DNA of 6,359 bases from Myxococcales bacterium (GCA_003153875.1 PMBY01000477.1:6944-13302), one strand, 5' to 3'. Positions 1 to 6,359 are shown, counted from the stretch's first letter. Translations and numbers: made by a program. The notes: generated by a model from the sequence alone, not told the origin.

Positions 1-122
1 ATATCGATGTCGCCGGTGGCGCGAGGGATACCGTGCGCGGCGAGCGCGTAGGCGCCGACGATCAGGAATTCAGCGCCTTCCGCGGACAATGCGGACAGTA
101 TGTCGTTGTAGTCGCGGTTCAA
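1..122 (-). CDS. MNT-superfamily nucleotidyltransferase (DUF6036/AbiEii-like), N-terminal part, cut by left window edge
   Basis: Only the first 40 codons are visible; the gene continues beyond position 1. Reading the minus strand from a TTG at 122-120 gives MNRDYNDILSALSAEG, then FLIVGAYALAAHG (residues 19-31), then RATGDID (34-40). This is the usual opening of minimal nucleotidyltransferases: a short helix, a hydrophobic strand ending in a Gly-Ala/Gly-Gly turn, and a D-x-D metal-binding pair (here D38 and D40). Family members transfer a nucleotide to a protein or small molecule, and several act as the enzyme half of toxin-antitoxin or phage-defence pairs; the target here is unknown. The TTG start is chosen because a GGAGAG sits 4 nt upstream and the protein then begins as relatives usually do. 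The first 53 bp overlap the end of the small gene upstream, so the two are probably translationally coupled. Catalytic residues further on cannot be checked. Confidence 0.7.
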   Translation of the reverse strand, partial: MNRDYNDILSALSAEGAEFLIVGAYALAAHGIPRATGDID

Positions 123-279
123 TCGTCTCTCCAAGAAAGGCCCACGCATCGAGCGTCAGGCGCCACATCATTTCCATCCGCTCGGCAGGGGTCGCGGGGA
201 CCAGGTCGTCCTCGGGCGGACGCGTGCCATTTCGGAATATTCGGGAAACGCGGCGAGCGGAAGATGGAGTTGGGGCCAT
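70..279 (-). CDS. small uncharacterised protein (69 aa) preceding and overlapping the nucleotidyltransferase
   Basis: I do not recognise a named family. The 69-residue product from the ATG at 279-277 has a basic, Pro/Ser-rich start (MAPTPSSARRVSRIF), an acidic linker (PPEDDLVPATPAER, about residues 22-35), and a helical, aromatic-rich core (MEMMWRLTLDAWAFLGE). It closes with a basic end, EPRLQRHTVRIVRGRR. I recall similar short proteins ending in '...LQRHxVRxxR' directly before nucleotidyltransferase genes of this type, which is the main reason to call it real; that recollection needs a search. It overlaps the following gene by 53 bp in another frame. It could be a partner or antitoxin-like regulator of the enzyme, but nothing in the sequence proves this. 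No convincing ribosome binding site precedes the ATG. The frame stays open up to a TTG at 342-340, giving a possible 90-aa form. Confidence 0.55.
   Translation of the reverse strand: MAPTPSSARRVSRIFRNGTRPPEDDLVPATPAERMEMMWRLTLDAWAFLGETIEPRLQRHTVRIVRGRR
127..132 (-). promoter_or_regulatory. ribosome binding site of the nucleotidyltransferase
   Basis: Minus-strand GGAGAG followed by a 4-nt spacer (ACGA) and the TTG start at 122. It lies inside the coding sequence of the upstream small gene. It decides between two in-frame TTG codons (134 and 122) in favour of the one at 122, because the TTG at 134 overlaps this motif. Confidence 0.5.
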
Positions 280-373
280 GAACACAGACAAGTATAGATC
301 CAACGTCCCCGCTCGGCGCCGATTTGCTGCGAACAATCCCAAGACGGATGGCTACTGGGTCAGCACGACTTGG

Positions 374-404
374 TTGACTTGCGTCGGAAACCAGGGTTCA
401 GAAT
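374..404 (+). promoter_or_regulatory. candidate sigma-70-type promoter for the substrate-binding protein gene
   Basis: TTGACT at 374-379 matches the -35 consensus at 5 of 6 positions. It is followed after 19 nt by CAGAAT at 399-404, a 4/6 match to the -10. The spacer is longer than the ideal 17 nt, so this is a weak candidate. It would give a leader of roughly 50 nt before the ATG at 461. Confidence 0.3.
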
Positions 405-447
405 AGCCCCCGAAGGCGGAACCATCCGCTCGTAGGCACTTTCCACC

Positions 448-453
448 AGGGGG
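448..453 (+). promoter_or_regulatory. ribosome binding site of the substrate-binding protein gene
   Basis: AGGGGG ends 7 nt before the ATG at 461, which is a good purine-rich Shine-Dalgarno at standard spacing. It supports that ATG and the signal peptide that follows. Confidence 0.6.
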
Positions 454-460
454 ATATCGA

Positions 461-1627
461 ATGCGCAAGATCCTAATAGGGTTGCTTTTGACGTGCGCTG
501 GCTGGGCTACGCCCGCGCTGGCAAAAGAGACGATCAAGATTGGCGCCATCCTGGGCGTGACCGGCCCGGCCGCCAACCTGGGCGGCCCCGAGGCGCGCAC
601 CCTGGAGATGCTGGTGCAGGAGATCAACAAGAAGGGCGGCATCAAAGGCAATCCCGTCGATCTCATCATCAAGGACTCGAGCGCCAGCCCGGAGAAGGCC
701 ATTTCCTTTGCCAAGCAGCTCATCGACGAAGAGAAGGTTTTCGCCATCATCGGCCCGTCCACCAGCGGCGAGACCATGAAGATCAAGACCCTGGCCGAGG
801 ACGGCAAGACCATCCTGCTGTCCTGTGCGGCGGCCGAGGCCATCGTCAAGCCAGTGGGCAAGTACGTGTTCAAGACCCCGCAGAACGACAGCCACGCGGT
901 TCGCAAGATCTATGATCAGATGAAGAAGGCGGGCATCAGCAAGATCGGTGTCGTGTCCAGCAACACCGGCTTTGGCAAAGCGGGCAAGGAACAACTGGAG
1001 AAGCTCGCGGCCGAGTACGGCATCACCATCAGCGCCAACGAGGTCTACGACAAGGAAGCCACTGACCTCACTGCCGTGGTGACCAAGCTGAAGGCCGCGG
1101 GCGTGCAGGCCTTTGTCAACTGGTCCATCGAACCGGCCCAGGCCATCGTGATCAAGAATGCGCACCAGATTGGGCTGGAAATCCCCATCTTCCAGAGCCA
1201 CGGCTTCGGCAACATCCAGTACGTGAAGGCCGCAGGCCCCGCCGCCGAGGGCGTGATCTTCCCGGCCGGTCGGCTGCTGGTGGCCGATTCCCTGCCGGCC
1301 GACAACAAGCAGAAGACCCTGCTCACCAAGTACAAGAAGGACTACGAGGCGCGCTTCCACGAGGACGCCAGCACATTCGGCGGCCACGCCTACGACGCAT
1401 TCACCATCCTGGTCAAAGCCATCGAGACCGCGGGCCTGGACAAAGAAAAGGTCCGCAGCGCCATCGAGAACACACAAGGTTTCGTGGGCACCGCCGGCAT
1501 CTTCAACTTCTCGGCCCAGGACCACAACGGCCTGGCGCTCGACGCCTTTGAAATGCTGACCGTGAAGAACGGCCGGTTCGTTCCCTACGCCGAGCCCGCG
1601 GCCCACAGCGGAGCCAAGAAAAAGTAG
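461..1627 (+). CDS. periplasmic ABC substrate-binding protein, branched-chain amino acid (LivJ/LivK) type
   Basis: The 388-aa product is a full-length Peripla_BP_6 (type I fold) binding protein that captures a ligand in the periplasm for an ABC importer. Residues 1-21 form a Sec signal peptide: basic MRK, hydrophobic core, then ATPALA with cleavage before K22. The mature protein opens with the family hallmarks IKIGAILGVTGPAANLG (25-41) and INKKGGIKG (55-63). IIGPSTSG (96-103) and the 121-128 strand LSCAAAEAI follow, both parts of the ligand pocket in LivJ/LivK-type proteins, and later AYDAFTIL near the C-terminal hinge. The tail (AAHSGAKKK) is polar and basic. A C12 is present, but the LLTC context is not a good lipobox, so a soluble protein is favoured. 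The family binds Leu/Ile/Val, other amino acids, amides or aromatic acids; the ligand cannot be decided here. No LivHMGF-type permease or ATPase gene lies in the window, so it is an orphan or works with a distant transporter. Confidence 0.92.
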   Translation: MRKILIGLLLTCAGWATPALAKETIKIGAILGVTGPAANLGGPEARTLEMLVQEINKKGGIKGNPVDLIIKDSSASPEKAISFAKQLIDEEKVFAIIGPSTSGETMKIKTLAEDGKTILLSCAAAEAIVKPVGKYVFKTPQNDSHAVRKIYDQMKKAGISKIGVVSSNTGFGKAGKEQLEKLAAEYGITISANEVYDKEATDLTAVVTKLKAAGVQAFVNWSIEPAQAIVIKNAHQIGLEIPIFQSHGFGNIQYVKAAGPAAEGVIFPAGRLLVADSLPADNKQKTLLTKYKKDYEARFHEDASTFGGHAYDAFTILVKAIETAGLDKEKVRSAIENTQGFVGTAGIFNFSAQDHNGLALDAFEMLTVKNGRFVPYAEPAAHSGAKKK

Positions 1628-1646
1628 GGGCGACCGGCGGTCGCCC
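1624..1646. repeat. palindromic repeat, copy 1 (overlaps the binding-protein stop codon); possible terminator
   Basis: GGGCGACC (1628-1635), a GGC loop and GGTCGCCC (1639-1646) form a perfect 8-bp GC-rich hairpin. With the preceding GTAG it matches the copy at 2108-2134 (shared core GGGCGACCG-N2-GGTCGC). The TAG inside the left edge GTAG is the stop codon of the binding-protein gene. Read on the plus strand no T-run follows. Read on the minus strand the hairpin is followed by CTAC and then five Ts (1623-1619), as expected for a terminator of transcripts arriving from the glucanotransferase side. It resembles dispersed REP-like palindromes, but genome copy number is unknown. Confidence 0.6.
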
Positions 1647-1729
1647 AACCGATTCACGCGGCAATCGCGGTCGGATTCCTGGCTGAGCGCGTGAGCCCCA
1701 GTGCCAATCGACGGCCGGCCGACGGACAG

Positions 1730-1751
1730 CGGCCGACTCTCCTGTCGGCCG
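1730..1751. repeat. 8-bp inverted repeat (hairpin) downstream of the binding-protein gene
   Basis: CGGCCGAC (1730-1737) pairs with GTCGGCCG (1744-1751) around a 6-nt loop, TCTCCT. A second direct copy of CGGCCGAC lies at 1716-1723 and could pair with the same right arm, giving two alternative folds. There is no T-run after it in either direction, so a terminator role is only possible. Confidence 0.4.
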
Positions 1752-2058
1752 AGCGACTGGATACGGCCGCGCAGCTCGCCGTCTTGCGTGCGTTCGAGTG
1801 GTCCCTGGATTGCATCACTCCTGGTTCCGGTGAAGACAATGTTGGCAGTCTCGGGATGGCTCAATGAGCCCGATGTAGCGGAAGGGGACGCGGACATCGA
1901 TCGGATGGATCCCTGCGCACAAGACCGTGAGGATTTCGGCCGGCCGCTTTTCAATAGGATGGCTACGCCGCCGTCTCTCGTGTCTCGCATGGTGCGCAAG
2001 TCGATGGACCGGCCTGCGGCGCCGGCCCGTCATCTCCACTCGCTGGCAGGATCTTCAC

Positions 2059-2085
2059 CCACGGCCGGTCTCACCCCGGCCGTGG
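2059..2085. repeat. perfect 10-bp GC-rich hairpin downstream of the glucanotransferase gene
   Basis: CCACGGCCGG (2059-2068) and CCGGCCGTGG (2076-2085) are exact inverse complements with a 7-nt loop. This is the strongest hairpin in the intergenic segment. It lies about 45 bp past the stop of the minus-strand glucanotransferase, a suitable place for mRNA 3'-end stabilisation or transcription termination, although no T-tract follows on either strand. Confidence 0.5.
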
Positions 2086-2107
2086 CGTTGACGCTGGCCG
2101 AAGAGTA

Positions 2108-2134
2108 GTAGCCGGGGCGACCGCAGGTCGCTAC
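2108..2134. repeat. palindromic repeat, copy 2 (overlaps the glucanotransferase stop codon); possible terminator
   Basis: GCGACC (2117-2122), a GCA loop and GGTCGC (2126-2131) form the core stem. GTA (2108-2110) and TAC (2132-2134) can close an outer stem across a 6-nt left-hand bulge. Core and edges match copy 1 at 1624-1646. The right edge CTAC supplies, on the minus strand, the TAG stop of the glucanotransferase gene (2133-2131). On the plus strand the hairpin runs into TACTTTG, a short T-run that could slow transcripts coming from the binding-protein gene. Confidence 0.55.
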
Positions 2135-3756
2135 TTTGCGCCGACCCGCCTTCCCGACTCAACCCCCAGCTGGGCCAGGCGGGCCGTGGTGGCGTGGTCC
2201 GAGCGTAGCGTGTCCACGTCCATGGGCATGCGGTATGTCCAGTTGCTGTCATTGACCGTGCCCGGGACGTTCACGCGCTCACGCGCGCCCAGAAGATCTT
2301 GGAAGGGAAGCAGGCACAGTTCCGAAGGCGCGGAATAGAGCACGCGCAGGAGAGCGTCGCGAACCTGGTCGTCGAAGCGTCGCTGCGGGTCAATGCCGTG
2401 CAGCCCCGGCAGGCTGGTGAACAGGCGCCGCTCGTCGGGTGAGACGGAGTCCCACCACTCGGCCTGCATCTCGGTATCATGGGTGCCCGAGGTGGCCACC
2501 GAGATCACGGGCCAAGTCGCCGGGTCGTGCAGCAGGGTCTCTTTCCTGCCGTCGCGCCACACATCGGTCTTCTCCCAGCGCAGAACGCGGTAACCGGGCA
2601 GCCCCAGCCGCGCCAGCGAAGGCCGCAGAAACTCGGGCAGCGCACCCAGGTCCTCGGCCACCACCTGGCCAAAGCCACCGATGATGGAAAGCAGCGTCTC
2701 GCCCAGTCGGATCTGGGCCTCCTCGTCAGACGGCGAGAAGCCTGACTTGCGGCCGTCGGCTGATCGGTAGTAGGTGCGGTACATCCCGATAACGTGGTCC
2801 ACCCGGAAAAGCCCAAACATCTCGCCGGCCCGACTGGCCCGCTGGCGCATCCAGCGAAAACCTGTGTGCTCCATGGCGTGCCAATCGTAGAGCGGCAAGC
2901 CCCAGTCTTGGCCCGTCGGAGAAAACGGGTCAGGCGGCGCGCCCACCCGCATGTCCAGACGGAACAACCCGCGGTTGTTCCACACGTCTGAAGAATCGCC
3001 CGACACCACAAAGGGCAGATCGCCCATGAAATCCACGCCCAGTGCCCGCACCTGAGAGCGCGCCTTGTGCCACTGGCCATCGAGTTGCCATTGCAGCCAG
3101 CAGTGGAAGAGCAGCTCGTCCACGCTTTCTTCGATCACGCGCGAGAGCGCTGCGGGCACGCGATCGCGCAACTCGGCCGGCCATTCTTGCCAGTGCTTGG
3201 CCAGGCGGTCGTGCAGGACGCAATACAGGCCATGTTCGGCCAGCCAGTCGTGCTCCTCGCGAAAACGCCGCAGTTCCATCGCGCGGGCACTGCGCTGGTT
3301 CCATTCTTTCTCAAGAAACCCCTGGAACGCGCGGCGAAACGCCCGCAGCTTGAGCGACCGCACGCGCTGCCAGTCCACCGTGGGGCAGGCCGCCACCTCG
3401 TCGAGCAGGCGCTGATCGGCCGGCGACAGTGCGGCCCGTCCCCCGGCCGCGACGAAGTCCTCGCATTCATCGAGGCCCAGGTACACGGGATCGATGGCAA
3501 AAGCTGTGCTGGCCGAGTAGGGGCTGGTCTCTCCGCCGCGCACCTCGTTGACCGGAAGCAACTGCACCACGGCCAGCCCGGCCTCGCGCGCCCAGGCGCC
3601 CAGGCGCGCCAGATCCGGGATCTCGCCCACGCCCCACCCGGTCTTGCTGCGCACGGAAAATAGCGGGATGAGCACACCCGCCCGTCGCGGGCGCGCAACG
3701 CGGCGGCCGCTTGTGCTTTCAAGCTCCTTTGTGCTTTCAAGCTCCATCGAGTTCAC
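2131..3756 (-). CDS. malQ: 4-alpha-glucanotransferase (amylomaltase, GH77)
   Basis: The 541-aa product is a complete GH77 enzyme. It moves alpha-1,4-glucan segments between maltodextrins in cytosolic glycogen/maltodextrin metabolism. After a variable start (residues 1-25) the fold opens with AGVLIPLFSVRSKTGWGVGEIPDL (split as 26-39 and 40-49), then LLPVNE (66-71) and SPYSASTAFAIDPVYLGL (78-95). The expected catalytic residues are present: nucleophile D320 in FRVDHVIG, acid/base E369 in VVAEDLG, and transition-state aspartate D427 in GTHDTE. NVPGT and NWTYRM near residues 496-510 are the usual C-terminal motifs. Length is normal for the stand-alone family (about 500-550 aa). The opening block and the RVDHVIGMYRTYY nucleophile region recall the DPE2-like branch more than E. 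coli MalQ, but there are no starch-binding domains. The start is GTG 3756 or ATG 3747; both are followed by an 18-bp tandem repeat. No glycogen or maltose genes are adjacent. It is divergent from the epimerase and convergent with the binding protein. Confidence 0.93.
   Translation of the reverse strand: MNSMELESTKELESTSGRRVARPRRAGVLIPLFSVRSKTGWGVGEIPDLARLGAWAREAGLAVVQLLPVNEVRGGETSPYSASTAFAIDPVYLGLDECEDFVAAGGRAALSPADQRLLDEVAACPTVDWQRVRSLKLRAFRRAFQGFLEKEWNQRSARAMELRRFREEHDWLAEHGLYCVLHDRLAKHWQEWPAELRDRVPAALSRVIEESVDELLFHCWLQWQLDGQWHKARSQVRALGVDFMGDLPFVVSGDSSDVWNNRGLFRLDMRVGAPPDPFSPTGQDWGLPLYDWHAMEHTGFRWMRQRASRAGEMFGLFRVDHVIGMYRTYYRSADGRKSGFSPSDEEAQIRLGETLLSIIGGFGQVVAEDLGALPEFLRPSLARLGLPGYRVLRWEKTDVWRDGRKETLLHDPATWPVISVATSGTHDTEMQAEWWDSVSPDERRLFTSLPGLHGIDPQRRFDDQVRDALLRVLYSAPSELCLLPFQDLLGARERVNVPGTVNDSNWTYRMPMDVDTLRSDHATTARLAQLGVESGRRVGAK
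3711..3745. repeat. 18-bp tandem duplication in the first codons of the glucanotransferase gene
   Basis: The 17-bp word TTGTGCTTTCAAGCTCC occurs at 3711-3727 and again, identically, at 3729-3745, giving a period of 18 bp. On the coding (minus) strand this encodes ELESTK-ELESTS right after the start, an in-frame six-codon duplication outside the conserved fold. The repeat also creates AAGGAG at the junction, a Shine-Dalgarno-like word, but no start codon lies at a useful distance after it. Confidence 0.9.
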
Positions 3757-3780
3757 GTGATCTCATATCGGGTCTATGAT
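3752..3780 (+). promoter_or_regulatory. candidate promoter for the epimerase-ABC operon
   Basis: TTCACG (3752-3757, 4/6 to the -35 consensus) is separated by exactly 17 nt from TATGAT (3775-3780, 5/6 to the -10 consensus). The -35 lies over the start codon of the divergent glucanotransferase gene. Predicted initiation near 3787 would leave a very short leader and exclude the GGAGA at 3781-3785, so either the messenger is nearly leaderless or the promoter lies further upstream. Confidence 0.3.
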
Positions 3781-3785
3781 GGAGA
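3781..3785 (+). promoter_or_regulatory. possible ribosome binding site of the epimerase gene
   Basis: GGAGA lies 3 nt before a TTG (3789) and 12 nt before an in-frame ATG (3798). Neither spacing is ideal, so it does not settle which start is used. Confidence 0.3.
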
Positions 3786-3797
3786 ATCTTGTCGCCC

Positions 3798-4786
<989 letters not shown>

Positions 4787-4790
<4 letters not shown>

Positions 4791-5725
4791 GTGACGTTGT
4801 CCTGCGCGCTGACGATCTGGCCAAGACCTTCAGGCTGGGCTTTCTGCGCAAGCGCATCGAGGCGGTGAAGCAGGCCAGCTTCGAGGTCCGGCGCGGCGAG
4901 ATCTTCGGCTACCTGGGCCCCAACGGATCGGGCAAGACCACCACCCTCAAGATGTTGATGGGGCTGGTCTTCCCTTCGCGTGGCCGCGCCGAGGTGCTGG
5001 GCCGGCCCGTGCCCGATCGGCAGGCCAAACGCCGTCTCGGCTATCTGCCCGAGAGCCCCTATTTCTATGACTATTTGACGCCCGAGGAATTCCTCGACCT
5101 AGTCGGCGCCCTGTTCGACGTGAAACGGGCCGATCGTCGCGCCCGCGCGGACCGCCTCATCGAGCGCGTAGGTCTTTCGTCCGCGCGCGGCCGGCCCTTG
5201 CGCAAGTTCTCCAAGGGCATGCTCCAGCGCATCGGCATCGCACAAGCCCTGATGGGCGAGCCCGAACTGGTGGTGCTGGACGAGCCCATGACCGGGCTCG
5301 ACCCCATCGGCCGCAAGGAGATCCGCGATCTCATGCTCGACCTCAAGCGCGAAGGTCGCACCGTACTCTATTCGACGCACATCCTGCCCGACGTGGAGAT
5401 GACCTGCGACCGCGTGGCCATGATCTTCGCTGGCCGCATCCGCAACGTGGGGCCGCTCTCCGAGTTGCTCACCGCGCGCCTGTTGTCCACCGAGGTGTGT
5501 TTGCGGCCAGGTGCAGCGGGCCTGCCCGACCTGCCGCAAGGCGCGCGCAAGATCGAGAGTCCCGACGGCCTGGTCATCGACCTGCCGGCCGACGCCGACG
5601 TGGACGCGTTCTTGCGCGCCGTGCTCGCCGCGGGAGCGCGCGTGCATTCGCTCACCCCGCGCCGAGAATCGCTGGAGGATCTCTTCGTGCGCGAGGCCAC
5701 CAGCCAGAGACAGGGGGCGACATGA
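4787..5725 (+). CDS. ABC-2-type transporter ATP-binding protein (CcmA/NatA-like)
   Basis: The 312-aa product is the cytoplasmic ATPase of an ABC-2 (export-type) transporter. Walker A is GPNGSGKTT (44-52). The Q-loop region reads YLPESPYFYD (87-95), with Glu where many families have Gln, as is common in CcmA-like proteins. The signature is the variant FSKGMLQRI (141-149), Walker B is LVVLDEP (161-167) followed by the D-loop TGLD (169-172), and the switch histidine is in STH (196-198). Residues from about 215 form the small C-terminal domain usual in this class (DUF4162-like), ending with LTPRRESLEDLFVREAT. The ATG overlaps the epimerase stop (ATGA). There is no good Shine-Dalgarno just upstream, so translation probably relies on coupling. 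An open frame continues upstream to 4481, but that part is out of frame within the epimerase gene and not coding. Its partner is the permease that follows. Confidence 0.93.
5712..5717 (+). promoter_or_regulatory. ribosome binding site of the permease gene, inside the ATPase gene
   Basis: AGGGGG ends 4 nt before ATG 5722 and lies within the last codons of the ATPase gene. It supports this start and coupled translation. Confidence 0.45.
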
Positions 5726-6359
5726 GGCGCATCCAGGCCATTGCGTGGAACACTTTCCGCGAAGCGGTGCGGAACAAGATCCTCTACAGCCTGCTCTTCT
5801 TCGCGGTGCTGATCATCCTGTCCGCTCTCGCCATGGGCAACCTCACCTTGCACGAAGAGATCCGTATGACCCGCGACATCGGGCTCTTCGGCATCGACGC
5901 CTTTGGTGTGATCATCGCCATCTTCGTGGGTGTGAACCTGCTCTACAAAGAGCTGGACCTGAAGACCGTGTACACCATCCTGCCCAAGCCGCTGCACCGC
6001 TGGGAGTTTGTGCTGGGCAAGTGGTTGGGCATGCTTCTCACCCTGGCCGTTCAAATGGGCGTCATGGGTCTGGTGCTGGGCCTGACCCTGTGGTGGCAAG
6101 GGGCGCAGTTCGACACGCCCATGGTCAAGGCGGTGTGGCTGCTCTTCGTCAACGTCATGCTGGTCACCTCCATCGCGGTGTTCTTCTCGGCTTTCTCCAG
6201 CCCATTTCTCTCGGGCTTCTTCGCCCTCGGTTGCTTCCTGGTGGGCCGGTCGGTGCCTGACATTCGCGCCCTGGCCGCCAAGCTGGGCCCCCTGGCCAAG
6301 ACCGTGCTGGAGACTGGCTGCAGCCTCATGCCCAACATGCACCTCTTCTACCCCTCGGG
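5722..6359 (+). CDS. ABC-2-type transporter permease, partial at right window edge
   Basis: An open frame from ATG 5722 runs to the window end without a stop, giving 212 residues. It begins MRRIQAIAWNTFREAVRNKI, the amphipathic N-terminal helix typical of ABC-2 permeases (NosY/GldF-like). Hydrophobic segments follow at about 20-39, 55-75, 101-124, 137-158 and 160-176. The cytoplasmic loop at 76-100 (YKELDLKTVYTILPKPLHR...LGK) is a strongly conserved pattern of this family, the site where the ATPase is thought to couple. The ATG overlaps the ATPase stop by 4 bp (ATGA) and has AGGGGG at 5712-5717, 4 nt upstream. It is almost certainly the membrane half of the transporter whose ATPase is encoded just before. 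The C-terminal segments lie beyond the window, and the exported substrate cannot be inferred. Confidence 0.9.
   Translation, partial: MRRIQAIAWNTFREAVRNKILYSLLFFAVLIILSALAMGNLTLHEEIRMTRDIGLFGIDAFGVIIAIFVGVNLLYKELDLKTVYTILPKPLHRWEFVLGKWLGMLLTLAVQMGVMGLVLGLTLWWQGAQFDTPMVKAVWLLFVNVMLVTSIAVFFSAFSSPFLSGFFALGCFLVGRSVPDIRALAAKLGPLAKTVLETGCSLMPNMHLFYPS

Larger units (their letters stand above)
280..460. other. intergenic leader between divergent genes
   Basis: This stretch lies between the minus-strand small gene and the plus-strand binding-protein gene, and must hold the promoters for both. Apart from the weak promoter-like pair and the ribosome binding site listed separately, I see only a 5-bp hairpin (GCGGA/TCCGC, 416-429) too short to interpret. 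The longer reading of the small gene, from TTG 342, would use part of this space. Confidence 0.5.
1647..2107. other. gene-free convergent intergenic segment of unknown nature
   Basis: About 460 bp lie between the two related palindromes. I read all six frames and found no product I can support. The open frames on both strands lack recognisable motifs, good ribosome binding sites and the strong G/C third-position bias of the neighbours. The plus-strand frame ending at TAG 2106-2108 opens without an ATG or an evident ribosome binding site. The segment is rich in CGGCCG-type words and holds two clear hairpins (1730-1751 and 2059-2085). It could be long 3' UTRs, a decayed gene, or DNA inserted between two copies of the repeat. 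Confidence 0.5.

Noticed and set aside
416..429. GCGGA/TCCGC hairpin upstream of the binding-protein gene
   Set aside because: Only 5 bp with a 4-nt loop; expected by chance in GC-rich DNA and not positioned like a known regulatory element.
461..523. Possible lipoprotein signal around C12 of the binding protein
   Set aside because: LLTC lacks the small residue required before Cys and the Cys is too close to the N-terminus; ATPALA gives a better signal peptidase I site.
473..1999. 508-codon open frame on the minus strand, antisense to the binding-protein gene
   Set aside because: Low-complexity, Gly/Leu/Val/Asp-rich translation with no motifs; it mirrors the G/C-rich third positions of the real plus-strand gene, which has a signal peptide and family hallmarks.
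1815..2039. 74-codon minus-strand open frame (Arg/His-rich start, contains FRYIGLIEPSRDCQ)
   Set aside because: No family recognised, no ribosome binding site and no conserved context; probably non-coding.
1701..2108. 135-codon plus-strand open frame in the convergent intergenic segment
   Set aside because: No ATG at its opening, no ribosome binding site, no recognisable motif and weaker codon bias than the neighbours. Kept only as a possible decayed gene because its stop falls at the palindrome edge.
3067..3663. 198-codon plus-strand open frame
   Set aside because: Lies wholly opposite the conserved GH77 gene and has no motif or ribosome binding site.
5511..6260. 249-codon plus-strand open frame across the ATPase-permease junction
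   Set aside because: Arg/Pro/His-rich translation in the wrong frame; the permease frame from 5722 has clear membrane segments and continues to the window end.
5368..6342. 324-codon minus-strand open frame rich in His/Gln/Glu
   Set aside because: Antisense to the ATPase and permease genes; the composition is typical of a codon-bias shadow and has no recognisable domain.

Overview
This is a GC-rich bacterial stretch. Coding third positions are strongly G/C, and long antisense open frames are common as a result. The protein styles (LivK-like binding protein, compact GH77 enzyme, ABC-2 cassette, and a MNT-type nucleotidyltransferase with a small overlapping partner) would fit a Myxococcota/Desulfobacterota-like ('deltaproteobacterial') genome. 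That placement is an impression from sequence style and was not tested by search.

Layout. (1) Positions 1-279, minus strand: a small uncharacterised protein overlaps the start of a MNT-superfamily nucleotidyltransferase that runs off the left edge. (2) Positions 280-460: a gene-free leader with a weak candidate promoter and a good ribosome binding site. (3) Positions 461-1627, plus strand: a secreted branched-chain-amino-acid-type ABC substrate-binding protein, with none of its transporter partners in view. (4) Positions 1628-2130: about 500 bp between convergent genes, bounded by two related GC-rich palindromes that also contain the stop codons of the flanking genes. The interior holds further hairpins but no gene I can support. 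(5) Positions 2131-3756, minus strand: a GH77 4-alpha-glucanotransferase with its catalytic triad intact and an 18-bp tandem repeat in its first codons. (6) Positions 3798-6359, plus strand: a tight operon of an extended-SDR NAD-dependent sugar epimerase/dehydratase, an ABC-2-type ATPase and an ABC-2 permease. The genes are joined by two 4-bp ATGA overlaps, and the permease is cut by the right edge.

How the genes relate. The last three genes are probably translated from one message, and the ATPase and permease should form one transporter. The epimerase's position at the head of that operon hints at a link to a nucleotide-sugar or envelope process, but the substrate cannot be read from sequence. 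The binding protein and the glucanotransferase look like independent housekeeping or metabolic genes. The nucleotidyltransferase pair is the most accessory-like part. I do not see a clearly new system. The items most worth checking are the stop-codon-embedded palindromes with the unexplained segment between them, and the overlapping small-protein/nucleotidyltransferase pair.
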